Assembly (NCBI GenBank): GCA_021850555.1
Contig: JAJZLX010000792.1
Coordinates: 1 to 23,469 of the forward strand
Source: Pseudomonadota bacterium
GTDB taxonomy: Bacteria; Pseudomonadota; Gammaproteobacteria; Steroidobacterales; Steroidobacteraceae
Direction of reading: 5' to 3'
DNA: 23,469 nucleotides
Positions 7,070 to 15,118 of this stretch are shown one piece after another. Position 1 is the stretch's first letter. Each line of letters starts with the position of its first letter. A model generated the notes under the pieces. It was not told the DNA's origin. It did no database searches and worked only from the letters and a program-made list of their open reading frames with translations. The position numbers and the translations under genes are program-made.

Positions 7070-9301
7070 TCAATGCCTCGCTGGGGCCGCCTTCAGCTCG
7101 CGCAGCCAGAAGCGTTCCATGGCGGTGAACAGATCCGTGCGGGCCGTGGGGCCGGAGATGCCGTGAGTCTTGTTGGGGTAGATGAGCAGCCGATAGGGCT
7201 TGTCGGCCTTGATCAGCGCCTGTACGAACTGCAGGGTGTTCTGCCAGTGCACGTTGTCATCGCCCGTGCCGGCCACGAGCAGCAGCGGGTCGGCGAGATT
7301 CCCGGCGGCGGCGACATCGGAACTCTCGGCGTAGCCCGTCGGGTTCTGCCGGGGGGTGCCCATGTAGCGTTCGGTATAGATCGTGTCATAGTTCTGCCAG
7401 CGGGTCACGGGTGCCACTGCGATTCCCGCGCGCCACACGCCGGGGGCGTGAGTGAGCGCGTAGGCGGTCATGTAGCCGCCGAAACTCCAGCCCCAAATTC
7501 CGATGCGCTTCGGGTTTACCCATGGCTGGCGCTTGAGCCATTTTGCGGCGGCGAGCTGATCGGCGAGCGCGAGCTTGCCGAGGTGGAATTTCACCTTTGC
7601 CTGGGCTCGATGGCTGAAATAGGTGGCGGCGCTGTTGTCCGTGGCGAACAGCACGAACCCGTGCCGCGCCAGCCGCTGGCTGATCAGGAAGAAGGCCCCT
7701 CGCCAGACGTCTCGCACCGAGGGCGGCACGTCCGGGCCGCCGTACTGGTACATGATGACCGGGTAGCGTTTGTGCGGGTCGAAATGCGGCGGCAGGGTGA
7801 GGCGCGCGTAAAGTCGCGAGCGTTTGTCCGCGGCGGCAATGGTGAGGAAGCGTGGCTTCTGGAAGCGGTACGGCAATCGGGCCGCCGGCTGGATCACGGT
7901 GCGGTGAGCGCTCCTCAGGTTGACCAGCGTGACGGATGGCGGCGTGACGACATTGGAATACGTGTCCACGTAGGCTCGTGCGCCCGGACCCATGTCGATG
8001 TAGTGTGTGCCGGGCCGGGTGGTGATGGCGACAGGCTGCCCGCCGTGCAGCGACACACGGAAAAGCTGTGTGTTGAGGGGGCCGTGGGTATAGCGACTGA
8101 AATACACCTCGGCCCGCTTCTGCGCCACGCCGTTGAGCCCGAGCACGTTGTAGTGACCCGGCGTGAGTTTTCGTATCAGGCGGCCGTCGGCGGCGTACAG
8201 GTACAGGTGGTACCAGCCGTCCTGCTCGTTGCCCCAGATGAATCGTCCGTTCTCGAGGTAATAGGGGCTGCCGTTCACGTCGACCCAGTCAGGGTCGGTC
8301 TGTGTGACCAGCGTGCGGGCGAGGCCGGTGTTCGGATCCGCGGTGAGCAATTGCAGCCTGGTTTGAGCGCGGTTCAGCACCTCGCCGTACACCCGATCGC
8401 CTTTGGGCAGCCAGCCGAAACGCGCGAGGTAGGTGTCGGGAGTGCCGGCCATGGCCATCCAGGTGGTCTTGCCGGTGGCGACGTTGAGGACGCCCAGGCG
8501 CACGATCGGGTTGGGTGTTCCGGCGGTGGGGTATTTCTGCTCGTAGAGGTGCGGCTGCTCATGCAGGTAGTTGACGATCGGAAAGCTGTGCACCGGCCGC
8601 TCATCGAATTGCAGGAAGGCGATGTAGCGGCTGTCGGGCGACCACGCGTAGGCCGAGCGCAGACCGAGCTCTTCCGTGTAAACCCAGTCGAGCTCGCCGT
8701 TCAAAATGTCCTTGCGGGGCGCGGCGACCCGGTGGATGGGGCCCCCGCGCACGGCGGCGTAGTGAAGCGTGCCGTGAGTGAGGTAGCTGACCCAGCGCCC
8801 ATCGGGTGCGAGCCGCGGGTTGCGCTTGGAGCCGGCCTGGTGAGTGACTTGCGTGATCTTGCGCGAGAGAAGCGAGTAGAGATAGATCTGATCGTGGCTT
8901 AGGAACAGGATCGCATCGCTCTTCGGTGACCACCGGTAGCTCTTCACGCCGTAGCGGGTGATGCGATCGCGCTTGATCTGGTTCTTGATGGTCCAAGCGG
9001 GTGCGGCCGCCCCGGCGAGCTGCCGGCTGGAGAGCAGGAGCGAGGTGGTGCCCCGTGTGACATTGACCAGATAGAGATTCGCCCGGCCGCCGGGGCCGTG
9101 GCGCAGCAGATAGGTGAGGTAGCGCCCGTTGGGGCTCCATTGCACCTGCTCGGGGTGGTAGCCGGTCAGTCCCGGACGCGCGAAGATCTGCGCGATCGTG
9201 TAGCGAGAGGCGTTCGCTCCGGCGACGCCCGCCCACAGGGGGGCCGGAGCGATCAACAGCAGGGCCGTCAGGCCGGTCAGGTGCTTGAAGAGCTGTCTCA
9301 T
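7070..9301 (-). CDS. Exported dipeptidyl-peptidase IV (S9 family)
   Basis: A 743-residue serine peptidase with a signal peptide (hydrophobic core about 8-24). Residues about 60-520 are the beta-propeller domain, and the last 220 or so residues are the alpha/beta-hydrolase domain. The catalytic triad is readable: Ser606 in GWSFGG, Asp681 in GTGDDNVH and His713 in NKTHG. The double glutamate at 210-211 (WVYTEELG) and Asn683 correspond to the residues that grip the free N terminus of substrates in DPP-IV, which separates it from plain prolyl oligopeptidases. It should release X-Pro or X-Ala dipeptides from peptides in the periplasm or outside. The upstream extension to 9502 has no ribosome site and precedes the signal peptide, so it is rejected. 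The gene is transcribed alone. Confidence 0.93.
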   Translation of the reverse strand: MRQLFKHLTGLTALLLIAPAPLWAGVAGANASRYTIAQIFARPGLTGYHPEQVQWSPNGRYLTYLLRHGPGGRANLYLVNVTRGTTSLLLSSRQLAGAAAPAWTIKNQIKRDRITRYGVKSYRWSPKSDAILFLSHDQIYLYSLLSRKITQVTHQAGSKRNPRLAPDGRWVSYLTHGTLHYAAVRGGPIHRVAAPRKDILNGELDWVYTEELGLRSAYAWSPDSRYIAFLQFDERPVHSFPIVNYLHEQPHLYEQKYPTAGTPNPIVRLGVLNVATGKTTWMAMAGTPDTYLARFGWLPKGDRVYGEVLNRAQTRLQLLTADPNTGLARTLVTQTDPDWVDVNGSPYYLENGRFIWGNEQDGWYHLYLYAADGRLIRKLTPGHYNVLGLNGVAQKRAEVYFSRYTHGPLNTQLFRVSLHGGQPVAITTRPGTHYIDMGPGARAYVDTYSNVVTPPSVTLVNLRSAHRTVIQPAARLPYRFQKPRFLTIAAADKRSRLYARLTLPPHFDPHKRYPVIMYQYGGPDVPPSVRDVWRGAFFLISQRLARHGFVLFATDNSAATYFSHRAQAKVKFHLGKLALADQLAAAKWLKRQPWVNPKRIGIWGWSFGGYMTAYALTHAPGVWRAGIAVAPVTRWQNYDTIYTERYMGTPRQNPTGYAESSDVAAAGNLADPLLLVAGTGDDNVHWQNTLQFVQALIKADKPYRLLIYPNKTHGISGPTARTDLFTAMERFWLRELKAAPARH

Positions 9302-9635
9302 GGGCGGGGCGCCGTGTGTGGTGGAGGGCGGGATTATAGGCGTGCGCGGTCCGCGCAGTCTGAGCCCTGCGACCGGCCGCCTGGATTCCTCGTCAAGCTG
9401 AACCCCGCACGCCTTGATGCCGGCAGGCGCCATGGGACCGCAAAGGCACGCCCTGTGTGCCCGATTCGCCGAGGAGCCGCACCTCGGCGGGGGAGCCCTC
9501 AAAGACTTTCCGCCCGAGTCCGCAGGGAGCGTTACCGGAGCGCCGAATGTCGGTGATTGAAGCGGGCTTCAGATGAGCGGGCGGCGTAGACTGTGGCTCT
9601 CTTTACGCATGCCCGCATGCCGGAGAGGAGAAGCG
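9302..9635. other. Divergent intergenic region between peptidase and deacetylase-family genes
   Basis: A 334-base gap with no supported gene. It should hold both divergent promoters. The left one has a perfect -10 box; the right one is not clear, though TAGACT at 9587-9592 is a possible -10 without a good -35. Confidence 0.4.
9333..9338 (-). promoter_or_regulatory. Consensus -10 box of the peptidase gene
   Basis: The minus strand reads TATAAT here, a perfect sigma-70 -10 element in GC-rich sequence. The expected start is near 9326, giving a leader of about 25 bases before the ATG at 9301. No good -35 is visible, so an activator or extended contacts may be needed. Confidence 0.5.
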
Positions 9636-10577
9636 ATGCAGCCGACGGCAATCCTGATCGCCGGGCCCGAGATCGCCGCTTACGGGTTCCCGCAAGGGCA
9701 CCCGTTCGGGCCCGACCGCCACGACGCCTTCATGCGCGAGCTCGAGCGCTCATCGTGCTGGGCGCGCCTCGAGCGGCGCTCGGCGCGGCCCGCGACGCGT
9801 GAGGAGATAGAGTACTTTCACACGCCGACCTACGTCGATCGGGTCATCGCGGCCTCTCACGCCGGACATGGGTTTCTCGATGCGGGCGACACACCCGCCT
9901 TCCCCGGCGTATACGAGGCCGCCGCGAACGTGGTCGGCGGCACGCTCGAGGCGTTGGCCGGGATTGTCGCGGGCCCGCTCCCGCGGGCCTTCATCCCCAT
10001 CGCCGGCCTGCACCATGCCGGGCGCGACCACGCGGCGGGCTTTTGCGTGTTCAACGACTGCGGCGTCGCGATCGAGGCGGCTCGGCGCCGCCATGGGCTG
10101 ACGCGCGTGGCCTATGTCGACATCGACGCGCATCACGGCGATGGCGTGTTCTACGGTTTCGAGAGCGATCCGTATCTGGCTGACGCGGATGTGCACGAGG
10201 ACGGCCGTTACTTGTATCCGGGCACCGGGGATCGCAGTGAGACCGGCCGAGGCCCGGCGCAGGGCACGAAGTTGAACCTGCCGATGCCGCGCGGGGCGGG
10301 AGACGCTGAGTTCATGGCCGCCTTCGAGCAAGTGGAGGCCTACCTCGAGGCGCAACGGCCGCAACTGATCCTCCTGCAATGCGGGGCGGATTCGCTGGCC
10401 GGCGATCCGATCACGCATCTGGCGTACACGGAAGCCGCCCACGCACATGCGGCTGCGCGCTTGCGGGGGCTGGCGGACCGGTACTGCGGGGGGCGATTGC
10501 TCGCGATGGGCGGTGGCGGCTACAACCGGCGCAATCTGGCGCGCGCATGGACGCGCGTCGTCGAGGCTCTGACCTGA
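9636..10577 (+). CDS. Histone-deacetylase-family zinc amidohydrolase (AcuC/APAH-like)
   Basis: A 313-residue arginase/deacetylase-fold enzyme. All key residues are present: the catalytic His pair 126-127 in GLHHAGRDH, zinc ligands Asp164 and His166 in VDIDAHHGDG, the third ligand Asp252 in QCGADSLAGDP, and the transition-state Tyr296 in GGGGYN. Bacterial members remove acyl groups from acetyl-lysine, acetylpolyamines or similar amides; the substrate is not readable. The ATG at 9636 has GAGAGGAG 5 bases before it, so the frame open further left is not used. The gene is convergent with the aldehyde dehydrogenase (38-base gap) and has no same-strand partner. Confidence 0.9.
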   Translation: MQPTAILIAGPEIAAYGFPQGHPFGPDRHDAFMRELERSSCWARLERRSARPATREEIEYFHTPTYVDRVIAASHAGHGFLDAGDTPAFPGVYEAAANVVGGTLEALAGIVAGPLPRAFIPIAGLHHAGRDHAAGFCVFNDCGVAIEAARRRHGLTRVAYVDIDAHHGDGVFYGFESDPYLADADVHEDGRYLYPGTGDRSETGRGPAQGTKLNLPMPRGAGDAEFMAAFEQVEAYLEAQRPQLILLQCGADSLAGDPITHLAYTEAAHAHAAARLRGLADRYCGGRLLAMGGGGYNRRNLARAWTRVVEALT

Positions 10578-10615
10578 GCGGCGACGATGGTTGCGCCCGC
10601 TCGTTGGAGCCGGCG

Positions 10616-12049
10616 CTACGCGGCGTCGGAGCCGATGACGGCTTTCACCTCGAGGAAGTCCCGAAGGCCGTATTCGCCCCACTCGCGCCCGTTGCCGGAG
10701 CGCTTGAATCCGCCGAATGGCAGGCTCATGTCGCCCGATGCGCCATTGATCGTCACCCGCCCGGCGCGAATGCGGCGGCCGACGCGATTGGCCCGGGCAA
10801 GATCGCCGGACCAGACATAGGCCTGCAGACCATAGGGCGTATCGTTTGCGATTCGGATCGCTTCCTCCTCGTCTCGATAGGGCAGGATTGCCACTACCGG
10901 GCCGAAGATCTCCTCGCGCGCGATGGTCATGTCGTTGTGCACGCCGGAGAAGACGGTCGGGCGCACGAAGTAGCCCTTCGAGAGACCCGCGGGCCGGCCC
11001 TCGCCTCCGGTCACGAGCTTTGCGCCCTCGGCGATGCCTTTGGCAATGTAGCTTTCCACGCGGTCGAACTGGATCTTGGATACAACCGGTCCGACGGCGG
11101 TTTCGGCGGAGGCGGGGTCTCCCACCTGCACGGATTCCGCCGCTTTCTTCGCGAGCGCCTCGACCTCGGCCAGGCGGTCGGCCGGCACGAGCATCCGGGT
11201 TGGGGCGTTGCAGGACTGGCCGGTGTTCTGCATCACGCTGAGCACGCTCGCCGTGACCGCGCGCTCGAGATCGGCGTCGTCCAACAGAATATTGGGCGAC
11301 TTGCCACCGAGCTCCTGGTGGACGCGTTTGACCGTGGCGGCGGCCACTCGGGCCACTTCCGTGCCGGCGCGTGTCGAGCCGGTAAAGGAGACCATCTCGA
11401 CGTCGGGATGCGCGGCAAGCGCGGCGCCGACCTGCGGACCGGTGCCGTTCACCAGGTTGAACACGCCAGCGGGCACGCCGGCCTCATCCAGGATCTCGGT
11501 CCAGATCGCCGCACTGAACGGGGAGAATTCCGAGGGCTTGAGCACCATGGTGCAGCCGGCGGCGAGCGCGGGAACGACCTTCGCTGCGACCTGGTTCATC
11601 GGCCAGTTCCATGGCGTGATCAGCGCGCATACGCCGATAGGCTCGAGCACCACGCGGGAGGATCCCCGGCGCTCTTCGAACGCAAAGGTCTTCAGCACCT
11701 CGATCATGGCCGCAAGGTGTCCGGATCCGGCGCCGGTCTGCGAGCCCTTGGCGAGGCGCGCCGGAGCGCCCATTTCCTCGCGGATTGCGTCTGCGATTTC
11801 CGAATGTCGCCTCTTGTAGACCGCAAGAATCCGCTCGAGCAATGCACCTCGTTCCTGCGGGGACGTCTGAGAGAAACGCTCGAATGCGCTCCGCGCGGCC
11901 GCTACAGCGCGGTCCACGTCCCGCTCGGAACCCAAAGAGATGACGCCCGCCGGCGACTCGGTTGCCGGGTTGATGACGGTGAAGTCTCGCGGCTCGACCG
12001 GGGGGACCCAGCGGCCGTCGATGTAAAATTTGCGGTAGTCGTAGCCCAT
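10616..12049 (-). CDS. NAD(P)-dependent aldehyde dehydrogenase
   Basis: A 477-residue ALDH of normal length. It shows the cofactor motif TPWNWPMNQ, the Rossmann FTGSTRAGTEV, the general base Glu246 in ELGGKSPN, the nucleophile Cys280 in NTGQSCNAPTR (34 residues later, as in the family), and EIFGPV. It oxidises an aldehyde to the acid in the cytoplasm. The start at 12049 is chosen because MGYDYRKFYIDGRW is a normal family N terminus; the leftover upstream frame is intergenic. The C-terminal FGGFKRSGNGREWGEYGL resembles broad-specificity members rather than a known alpha-ketoglutarate semialdehyde dehydrogenase. Because an oxidative pentose branch needs that activity and nothing else here supplies it, the role stays possible but unproven. 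Confidence 0.92.
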   Translation of the reverse strand: MGYDYRKFYIDGRWVPPVEPRDFTVINPATESPAGVISLGSERDVDRAVAAARSAFERFSQTSPQERGALLERILAVYKRRHSEIADAIREEMGAPARLAKGSQTGAGSGHLAAMIEVLKTFAFEERRGSSRVVLEPIGVCALITPWNWPMNQVAAKVVPALAAGCTMVLKPSEFSPFSAAIWTEILDEAGVPAGVFNLVNGTGPQVGAALAAHPDVEMVSFTGSTRAGTEVARVAAATVKRVHQELGGKSPNILLDDADLERAVTASVLSVMQNTGQSCNAPTRMLVPADRLAEVEALAKKAAESVQVGDPASAETAVGPVVSKIQFDRVESYIAKGIAEGAKLVTGGEGRPAGLSKGYFVRPTVFSGVHNDMTIAREEIFGPVVAILPYRDEEEAIRIANDTPYGLQAYVWSGDLARANRVGRRIRAGRVTINGASGDMSLPFGGFKRSGNGREWGEYGLRDFLEVKAVIGSDAA

Positions 12050-12190
12050 TATCGACCCATTGTGACCCGAGGCGTGGCCCGGCCATTTTATCACTCCCGG
12101 CTCGGCGCCGGCGCCGGAGTCGGCGTGATCGGGGCGCTTCGCCGGCGCACGCCGGCCCCGCAAGCCCTTCCTTGGCGCACCGAATCAAAG

Positions 12191-12216
12191 GCCCCGATCG
12201 CCTTCGGGCTCTTTTT
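12191..12216 (+). terminator. Intrinsic-terminator-like hairpin with T-run
   Basis: GCCCCGA (12191-12197) pairs with TCGGGC (12204-12209) with one bulged C, followed by a run of five T (12212-12216). It lies between two divergent genes, where no plus-strand transcript is expected to end. It may insulate the epimerase promoter from antisense transcription through the dehydrogenase gene. Confidence 0.35.
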
Positions 12217-12224
12217 AGTTCGGG

Positions 12225-12230
12225 TAATAT
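12225..12230 (+). promoter_or_regulatory. Candidate -10 box of the epimerase gene
   Basis: TAATAT sits 42 bases before the epimerase start in an otherwise GC-rich gap. The expected -35 position reads CTTCGG, a poor match, so this is a tentative call. Confidence 0.3.
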
Positions 12231-12272
12231 CGCCGACGGCGTGCATGGGCCGCGCCGAATTGAGGAATTCCC

Positions 12273-13286
12273 ATGAAAATCCTGCTGACCGGCGCGGCCG
12301 GGTTCATCGGCTATCACACCGCCGGCAAGCTGCTCGCGCTCGGCCACGAGGTGATCGGCCTCGACAATCTCAACGATTACTACGACGTCACCCTCAAGCA
12401 GGCGCGCCTGGACCGGCTCACAAGCCGGGACGGATTCCGGTTTGCGCGGCTCGATCTCGCGGACGAGGCGGGGATGGCGGAACTGTTCGCGCGTGAGAAA
12501 TTCCAGCGGGTGATACACCTTGCCGCCCAGGCGGGCGTGCGCCACTCGCTCAAGGATCCCTACAGCTACGTGCGCAGCAACGTCACAGGGACACTAACGG
12601 TGCTCGAGGGTTGCCGGCACCACGGAGTCGAGCATCTCGTCTACGCTTCCACCAGCTCGGTCTACGGCGCCAATACCGACATGCCGTTCTCCCCACGCAG
12701 GGGCGCGTCCCATCCGCTCACGATCTACGCGGCCACCAAGCGGGCCGACGAGCTCATGGCCCACAGCTACTCCTCGCTGTTCGGCCTGCCTACCACGGGC
12801 CTTAGATTTTTTACCGTCTACGGGCCGTGGGGCCGGCCGGACATGGCGCTGTTCCTGTTCGCGCGCAACATCCTCGAGGGCAAGCCCATCGAGGTGTTCA
12901 ACAACGGGCGGCACAAGCGGGACTTCACCTACGTGGAGGACATTGCCGAGGGTGTGGTGCGCGTGTGCGAGCACGTGGCGCAGCCGGATCCGAATTGGAG
13001 CGGGGACTCACCGGACCCGGCCTCCAGCCGCGCGCCGTTCCGCCTCTACAACATCGGCAATCGCCGGCCTGTCGAGCTGATGCGCTACATCGAGGTTCTC
13101 GAGGAGTGTCTGGGTCGCAAGGCCGAGAAGCATTTCCTGCCGCTTCAGCCGGGCGATGTGCCGCAGACCTGTGCCGATGTGGAGGATCTGGTGCGCGATG
13201 TCGGCTATCGGCCCGCCACGCCGGTGGAGGCCGGCGTGCGCAGCTTCGTGGATTGGTTCTGCGAGTACTACGGCTATCCTCGCTGA
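12273..13286 (+). CDS. UDP-glucuronate 4-epimerase-like SDR enzyme
   Basis: A 337-residue extended short-chain dehydrogenase. The NAD motif GAAGFIG (7-13), acidic DNLNDYYD (31-38), the catalytic serine region STSSVYG (126-132) and Tyr152/Lys156 in YAATK are present. [13 protein letters not shown] N terminus plus [19 protein letters not shown] is characteristic of enzymes that turn UDP-glucuronate into UDP-galacturonate for surface polysaccharide. Other UDP-sugar 4-epimerases are the main alternative. GAGGA lies 6 bases before the ATG. The gene is divergent from the aldehyde dehydrogenase and stands apart from any visible polysaccharide cluster. It precedes the sugar operon but is separated from it by a hairpin, so a joint role is doubtful. 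Confidence 0.88.
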   Translation: MKILLTGAAGFIGYHTAGKLLALGHEVIGLDNLNDYYDVTLKQARLDRLTSRDGFRFARLDLADEAGMAELFAREKFQRVIHLAAQAGVRHSLKDPYSYVRSNVTGTLTVLEGCRHHGVEHLVYASTSSVYGANTDMPFSPRRGASHPLTIYAATKRADELMAHSYSSLFGLPTTGLRFFTVYGPWGRPDMALFLFARNILEGKPIEVFNNGRHKRDFTYVEDIAEGVVRVCEHVAQPDPNWSGDSPDPASSRAPFRLYNIGNRRPVELMRYIEVLEECLGRKAEKHFLPLQPGDVPQTCADVEDLVRDVGYRPATPVEAGVRSFVDWFCEYYGYPR

Positions 13287-13331
13287 AAGCGGCGGCGCGG
13301 GGAGGAGTCGGGACGCGACGGCCGGGCGCGC

Positions 13332-13394
13332 GAGGAGTGCGCCCTCGCTTTGAGGAGTGTGCGCTCGGGCCTTCGCCGCGAGACGGCACACTCC
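13332..13394 (+). terminator. Direct repeat and long hairpin after the epimerase gene
   Basis: Two imperfect copies of a 16-base unit, GAGGAGTGCGCCCTCG (13332) and GAGGAGTGTGCGCTCG (13352), lie 20 bases apart. The second begins a hairpin: GGAGTGTGC (13354-13362) pairs perfectly with GCACACTCC (13386-13394), with an inner CTCG/CGAG stem. No T-run follows. It probably separates the epimerase transcript from the sugar operon. Confidence 0.4.
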
Positions 13395-13396
13395 CC

Positions 13397-13440
13397 TTGA
13401 CGAGCATTGGCTAATTTATCAGACTAATCGGATATATATT
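13397..13440 (+). promoter_or_regulatory. AT-rich promoter/operator region of the plus sugar operon
   Basis: A sudden AT-rich island holds TTGACG (13397), TTA...TAA half sites (13416-13427) and TATATT (13435-13440). TATATT is a good -10 match, but no -35 lies at ideal spacing, which suggests regulation. The GntR-type regulator at the right end of the window is the natural candidate to bind here. Confidence 0.4.
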
Positions 13441-13456
13441 GGATCCGCGAGGGGTG

Positions 13457-14338
13457 GTGAAGGCGCAGGTGCGAGAGGTCTGGGCGGTGGGCGCCGAGCT
13501 GGGCGAGGGTCCGGTGTGGGTGGAGCGCGAATCGGCGCTCTGGTTCGTCGACATCAAGGGCTGCCGCCTGCATCGCTGGCGCCCATCGAGCGGCGAGCGT
13601 CACAGCTGGAATACCGCAGCGCCTCCGGGGTTCCTCGCGCCGCTCGCCTGCGGGGGATTCATCGTGGGGATGAAAACGGGCCTGCACCGCTTCGAGCCCG
13701 AGACCGGCGCGCTGTCACACCTCGCGCACGTGGAGCCGCACAGGCCCGACAACCGGCTGAACGACGGGTGCGTCAGCCCCGAGGGGGCGCTGTGGTTCGG
13801 CTCCATGCATGACCCGGAGACCGAGCCGACGGGCGTGCTGTATCGCCTGGACGAGCGCGGCCGCTGTGTCGTCCTCGATGAAGGCTATGTCGTCACCAAC
13901 GGTCCGGCTTTCAGCCCGGACGGGCGGATTTTCTATCATTGCGACAGTGTCCGGCGGCTCGTGTATGCCTTCGACCGGCCCGATGCCCGTACCCTGGTCA
14001 ACAAGCGGGTATTCGTGCGGATCGAGGATCAGGCGGGCTATCCCGACGGCACCGCGGTCGACGCCGAAGGCTGCCTGTGGGTGGCTCTGTGGGGGGGCGA
14101 GTGCGTGCGCCGCTACTCCCCGTCGGGGGAGCTGCTCGAGACCGTGGGGATGCCGTGCACCCACGTGACCAAAATCGCCTTCGGCGGGCATGATTTGCGC
14201 ACCGCCTATGTCACCACCGCGCGCCAGGGCCTGACGGCGGCGCAACGCGCGGCGCAGCCGCTCGCGGGCGGCCTGTTCAGTTTCACCGCACCCGCGCCGG
14301 GGCTGCCTCAGGCGCAGGCCGGCATGCCGGGCGATTGA
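13457..14338 (+). CDS. SMP-30/gluconolactonase-family sugar lactonase
   Basis: A 293-residue six-bladed propeller. The metal and substrate residues fit the family almost number for number: Glu17 in LGEGPVW, Asn102 in RLNDG, Asn148 in VTNGPAFSPD and Asp197 in YPDGTAVD. It opens the aldonolactone made by the downstream dehydrogenase to the free aldonate in the cytoplasm. The start is uncertain: I use the GTG at 13457, which gives the usual VKAQVREVW N terminus. An in-frame TTG at 13439 overlaps the likely -10 box and is rejected; GTG 13454 and 13469 remain possible. The stop overlaps the next reading frame by two bases only if its far upstream TTG is used. This is the first gene of the operon. 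Confidence 0.9.
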   Translation: MKAQVREVWAVGAELGEGPVWVERESALWFVDIKGCRLHRWRPSSGERHSWNTAAPPGFLAPLACGGFIVGMKTGLHRFEPETGALSHLAHVEPHRPDNRLNDGCVSPEGALWFGSMHDPETEPTGVLYRLDERGRCVVLDEGYVVTNGPAFSPDGRIFYHCDSVRRLVYAFDRPDARTLVNKRVFVRIEDQAGYPDGTAVDAEGCLWVALWGGECVRRYSPSGELLETVGMPCTHVTKIAFGGHDLRTAYVTTARQGLTAAQRAAQPLAGGLFSFTAPAPGLPQAQAGMPGD

Positions 14339-14355
14339 CTTCGGGAGCCCGCGCG

Positions 14356-15111
14356 TTGGCGATCTATCCTGATTTGCAAGGCCAGGTCGTGCTGGTCACT
14401 GGCGGCGGCTCCGGGATCGGCGAGGCGATCGTGCGCCAGTTCGCCGCCCAGGGTGCCAGGGTCGGCTTCATCGACATCGCCGTGGAGCCATCGCGCGCGC
14501 TGCTCGGTGAGCTCGAGTCATCGGGCCCGACGGCGCACTTCGAAGCCTGCGATCTCACGGATATCCCGGCGCTGAAGCGTGCCATCGCCGCCATCCGCGC
14601 CCGCCTGGGGCCCATCGCGGTACTGGTCAACAACGCCGCCAACGATGATCGTCACGCTACCGAGGAGGTGACCGAAGCGTTCTGGGACGAGCGCATCGCC
14701 GTCAACCTCAAACACCAGTTCTTCTGCGCCCAGGCCGTGCTGCCCGACATGAAGGCCGCAGGGCGCGGCGCCATCATCAACCTGGGCTCCATCTCGTGGA
14801 TGACGGGCGTGGGCGGCATGGCCGGCTACACCGCTTCCAAATCGGGCGTGCTCGGCCTGACACGGTCGCTGGCGCGGGATTTCGGCGTGTACGGTATCCG
14901 CGTCAACGCCGTCGCCCCGGGATGGATCATGACCCGGCGGCAGATCGAGAAATGGTTTACCCCCGAGGCCGAGGCTCACGCGATGGCGGCCCAGTGCTTG
15001 AAGCGCAGGCTCCAGCCCCACGAGGTGGCGAAGTTCGTCGTGTTCCTCGCATCCGAGGAGGCGAGCGCCTGCACCAGCCAACACTACGTGGTGGATGGCG
15101 GATGGGCCTAG
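14356..15111 (+). CDS. XylB-like SDR sugar 1-dehydrogenase
   Basis: A 251-residue classical SDR. It has the NAD(P) motif TGGGSGIG (15-22), NNAANDDRH, catalytic Ser145, Tyr158 and Lys162 (YTASK), and a C-terminal VVDGGW. The AIYPDLQG start, NDDRH, ISW and QCLKRR stretches closely follow Caulobacter D-xylose dehydrogenase XylB as I recall it. It should oxidise an aldose at C1 to the lactone. With a galactonate-type kinase and aldolase next door, galactose or L-arabinose is a likelier substrate than xylose. A TTG at 14356 with GGGAG 8 bases before it is the best start; an earlier TTG at 14335 overlaps the lactonase stop and lacks a ribosome site. Specificity is inferred from context. Confidence 0.9.
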   Translation: MAIYPDLQGQVVLVTGGGSGIGEAIVRQFAAQGARVGFIDIAVEPSRALLGELESSGPTAHFEACDLTDIPALKRAIAAIRARLGPIAVLVNNAANDDRHATEEVTEAFWDERIAVNLKHQFFCAQAVLPDMKAAGRGAIINLGSISWMTGVGGMAGYTASKSGVLGLTRSLARDFGVYGIRVNAVAPGWIMTRRQIEKWFTPEAEAHAMAAQCLKRRLQPHEVAKFVVFLASEEASACTSQHYVVDGGWA

Positions 15112-15118
15112 GGCGCCG

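Noticed and set aside
7022..8902. A 626-codon plus-strand open frame
   Set aside because: It lies antisense to the peptidase gene, whose triad and propeller are intact; the product is Val/Gly/His-rich and has no family features.
10379..12496. A 705-codon plus-strand open frame
   Set aside because: It is mostly the reverse of the aldehyde dehydrogenase gene and overlaps the ends of two real genes; such long antisense frames are common at high GC.
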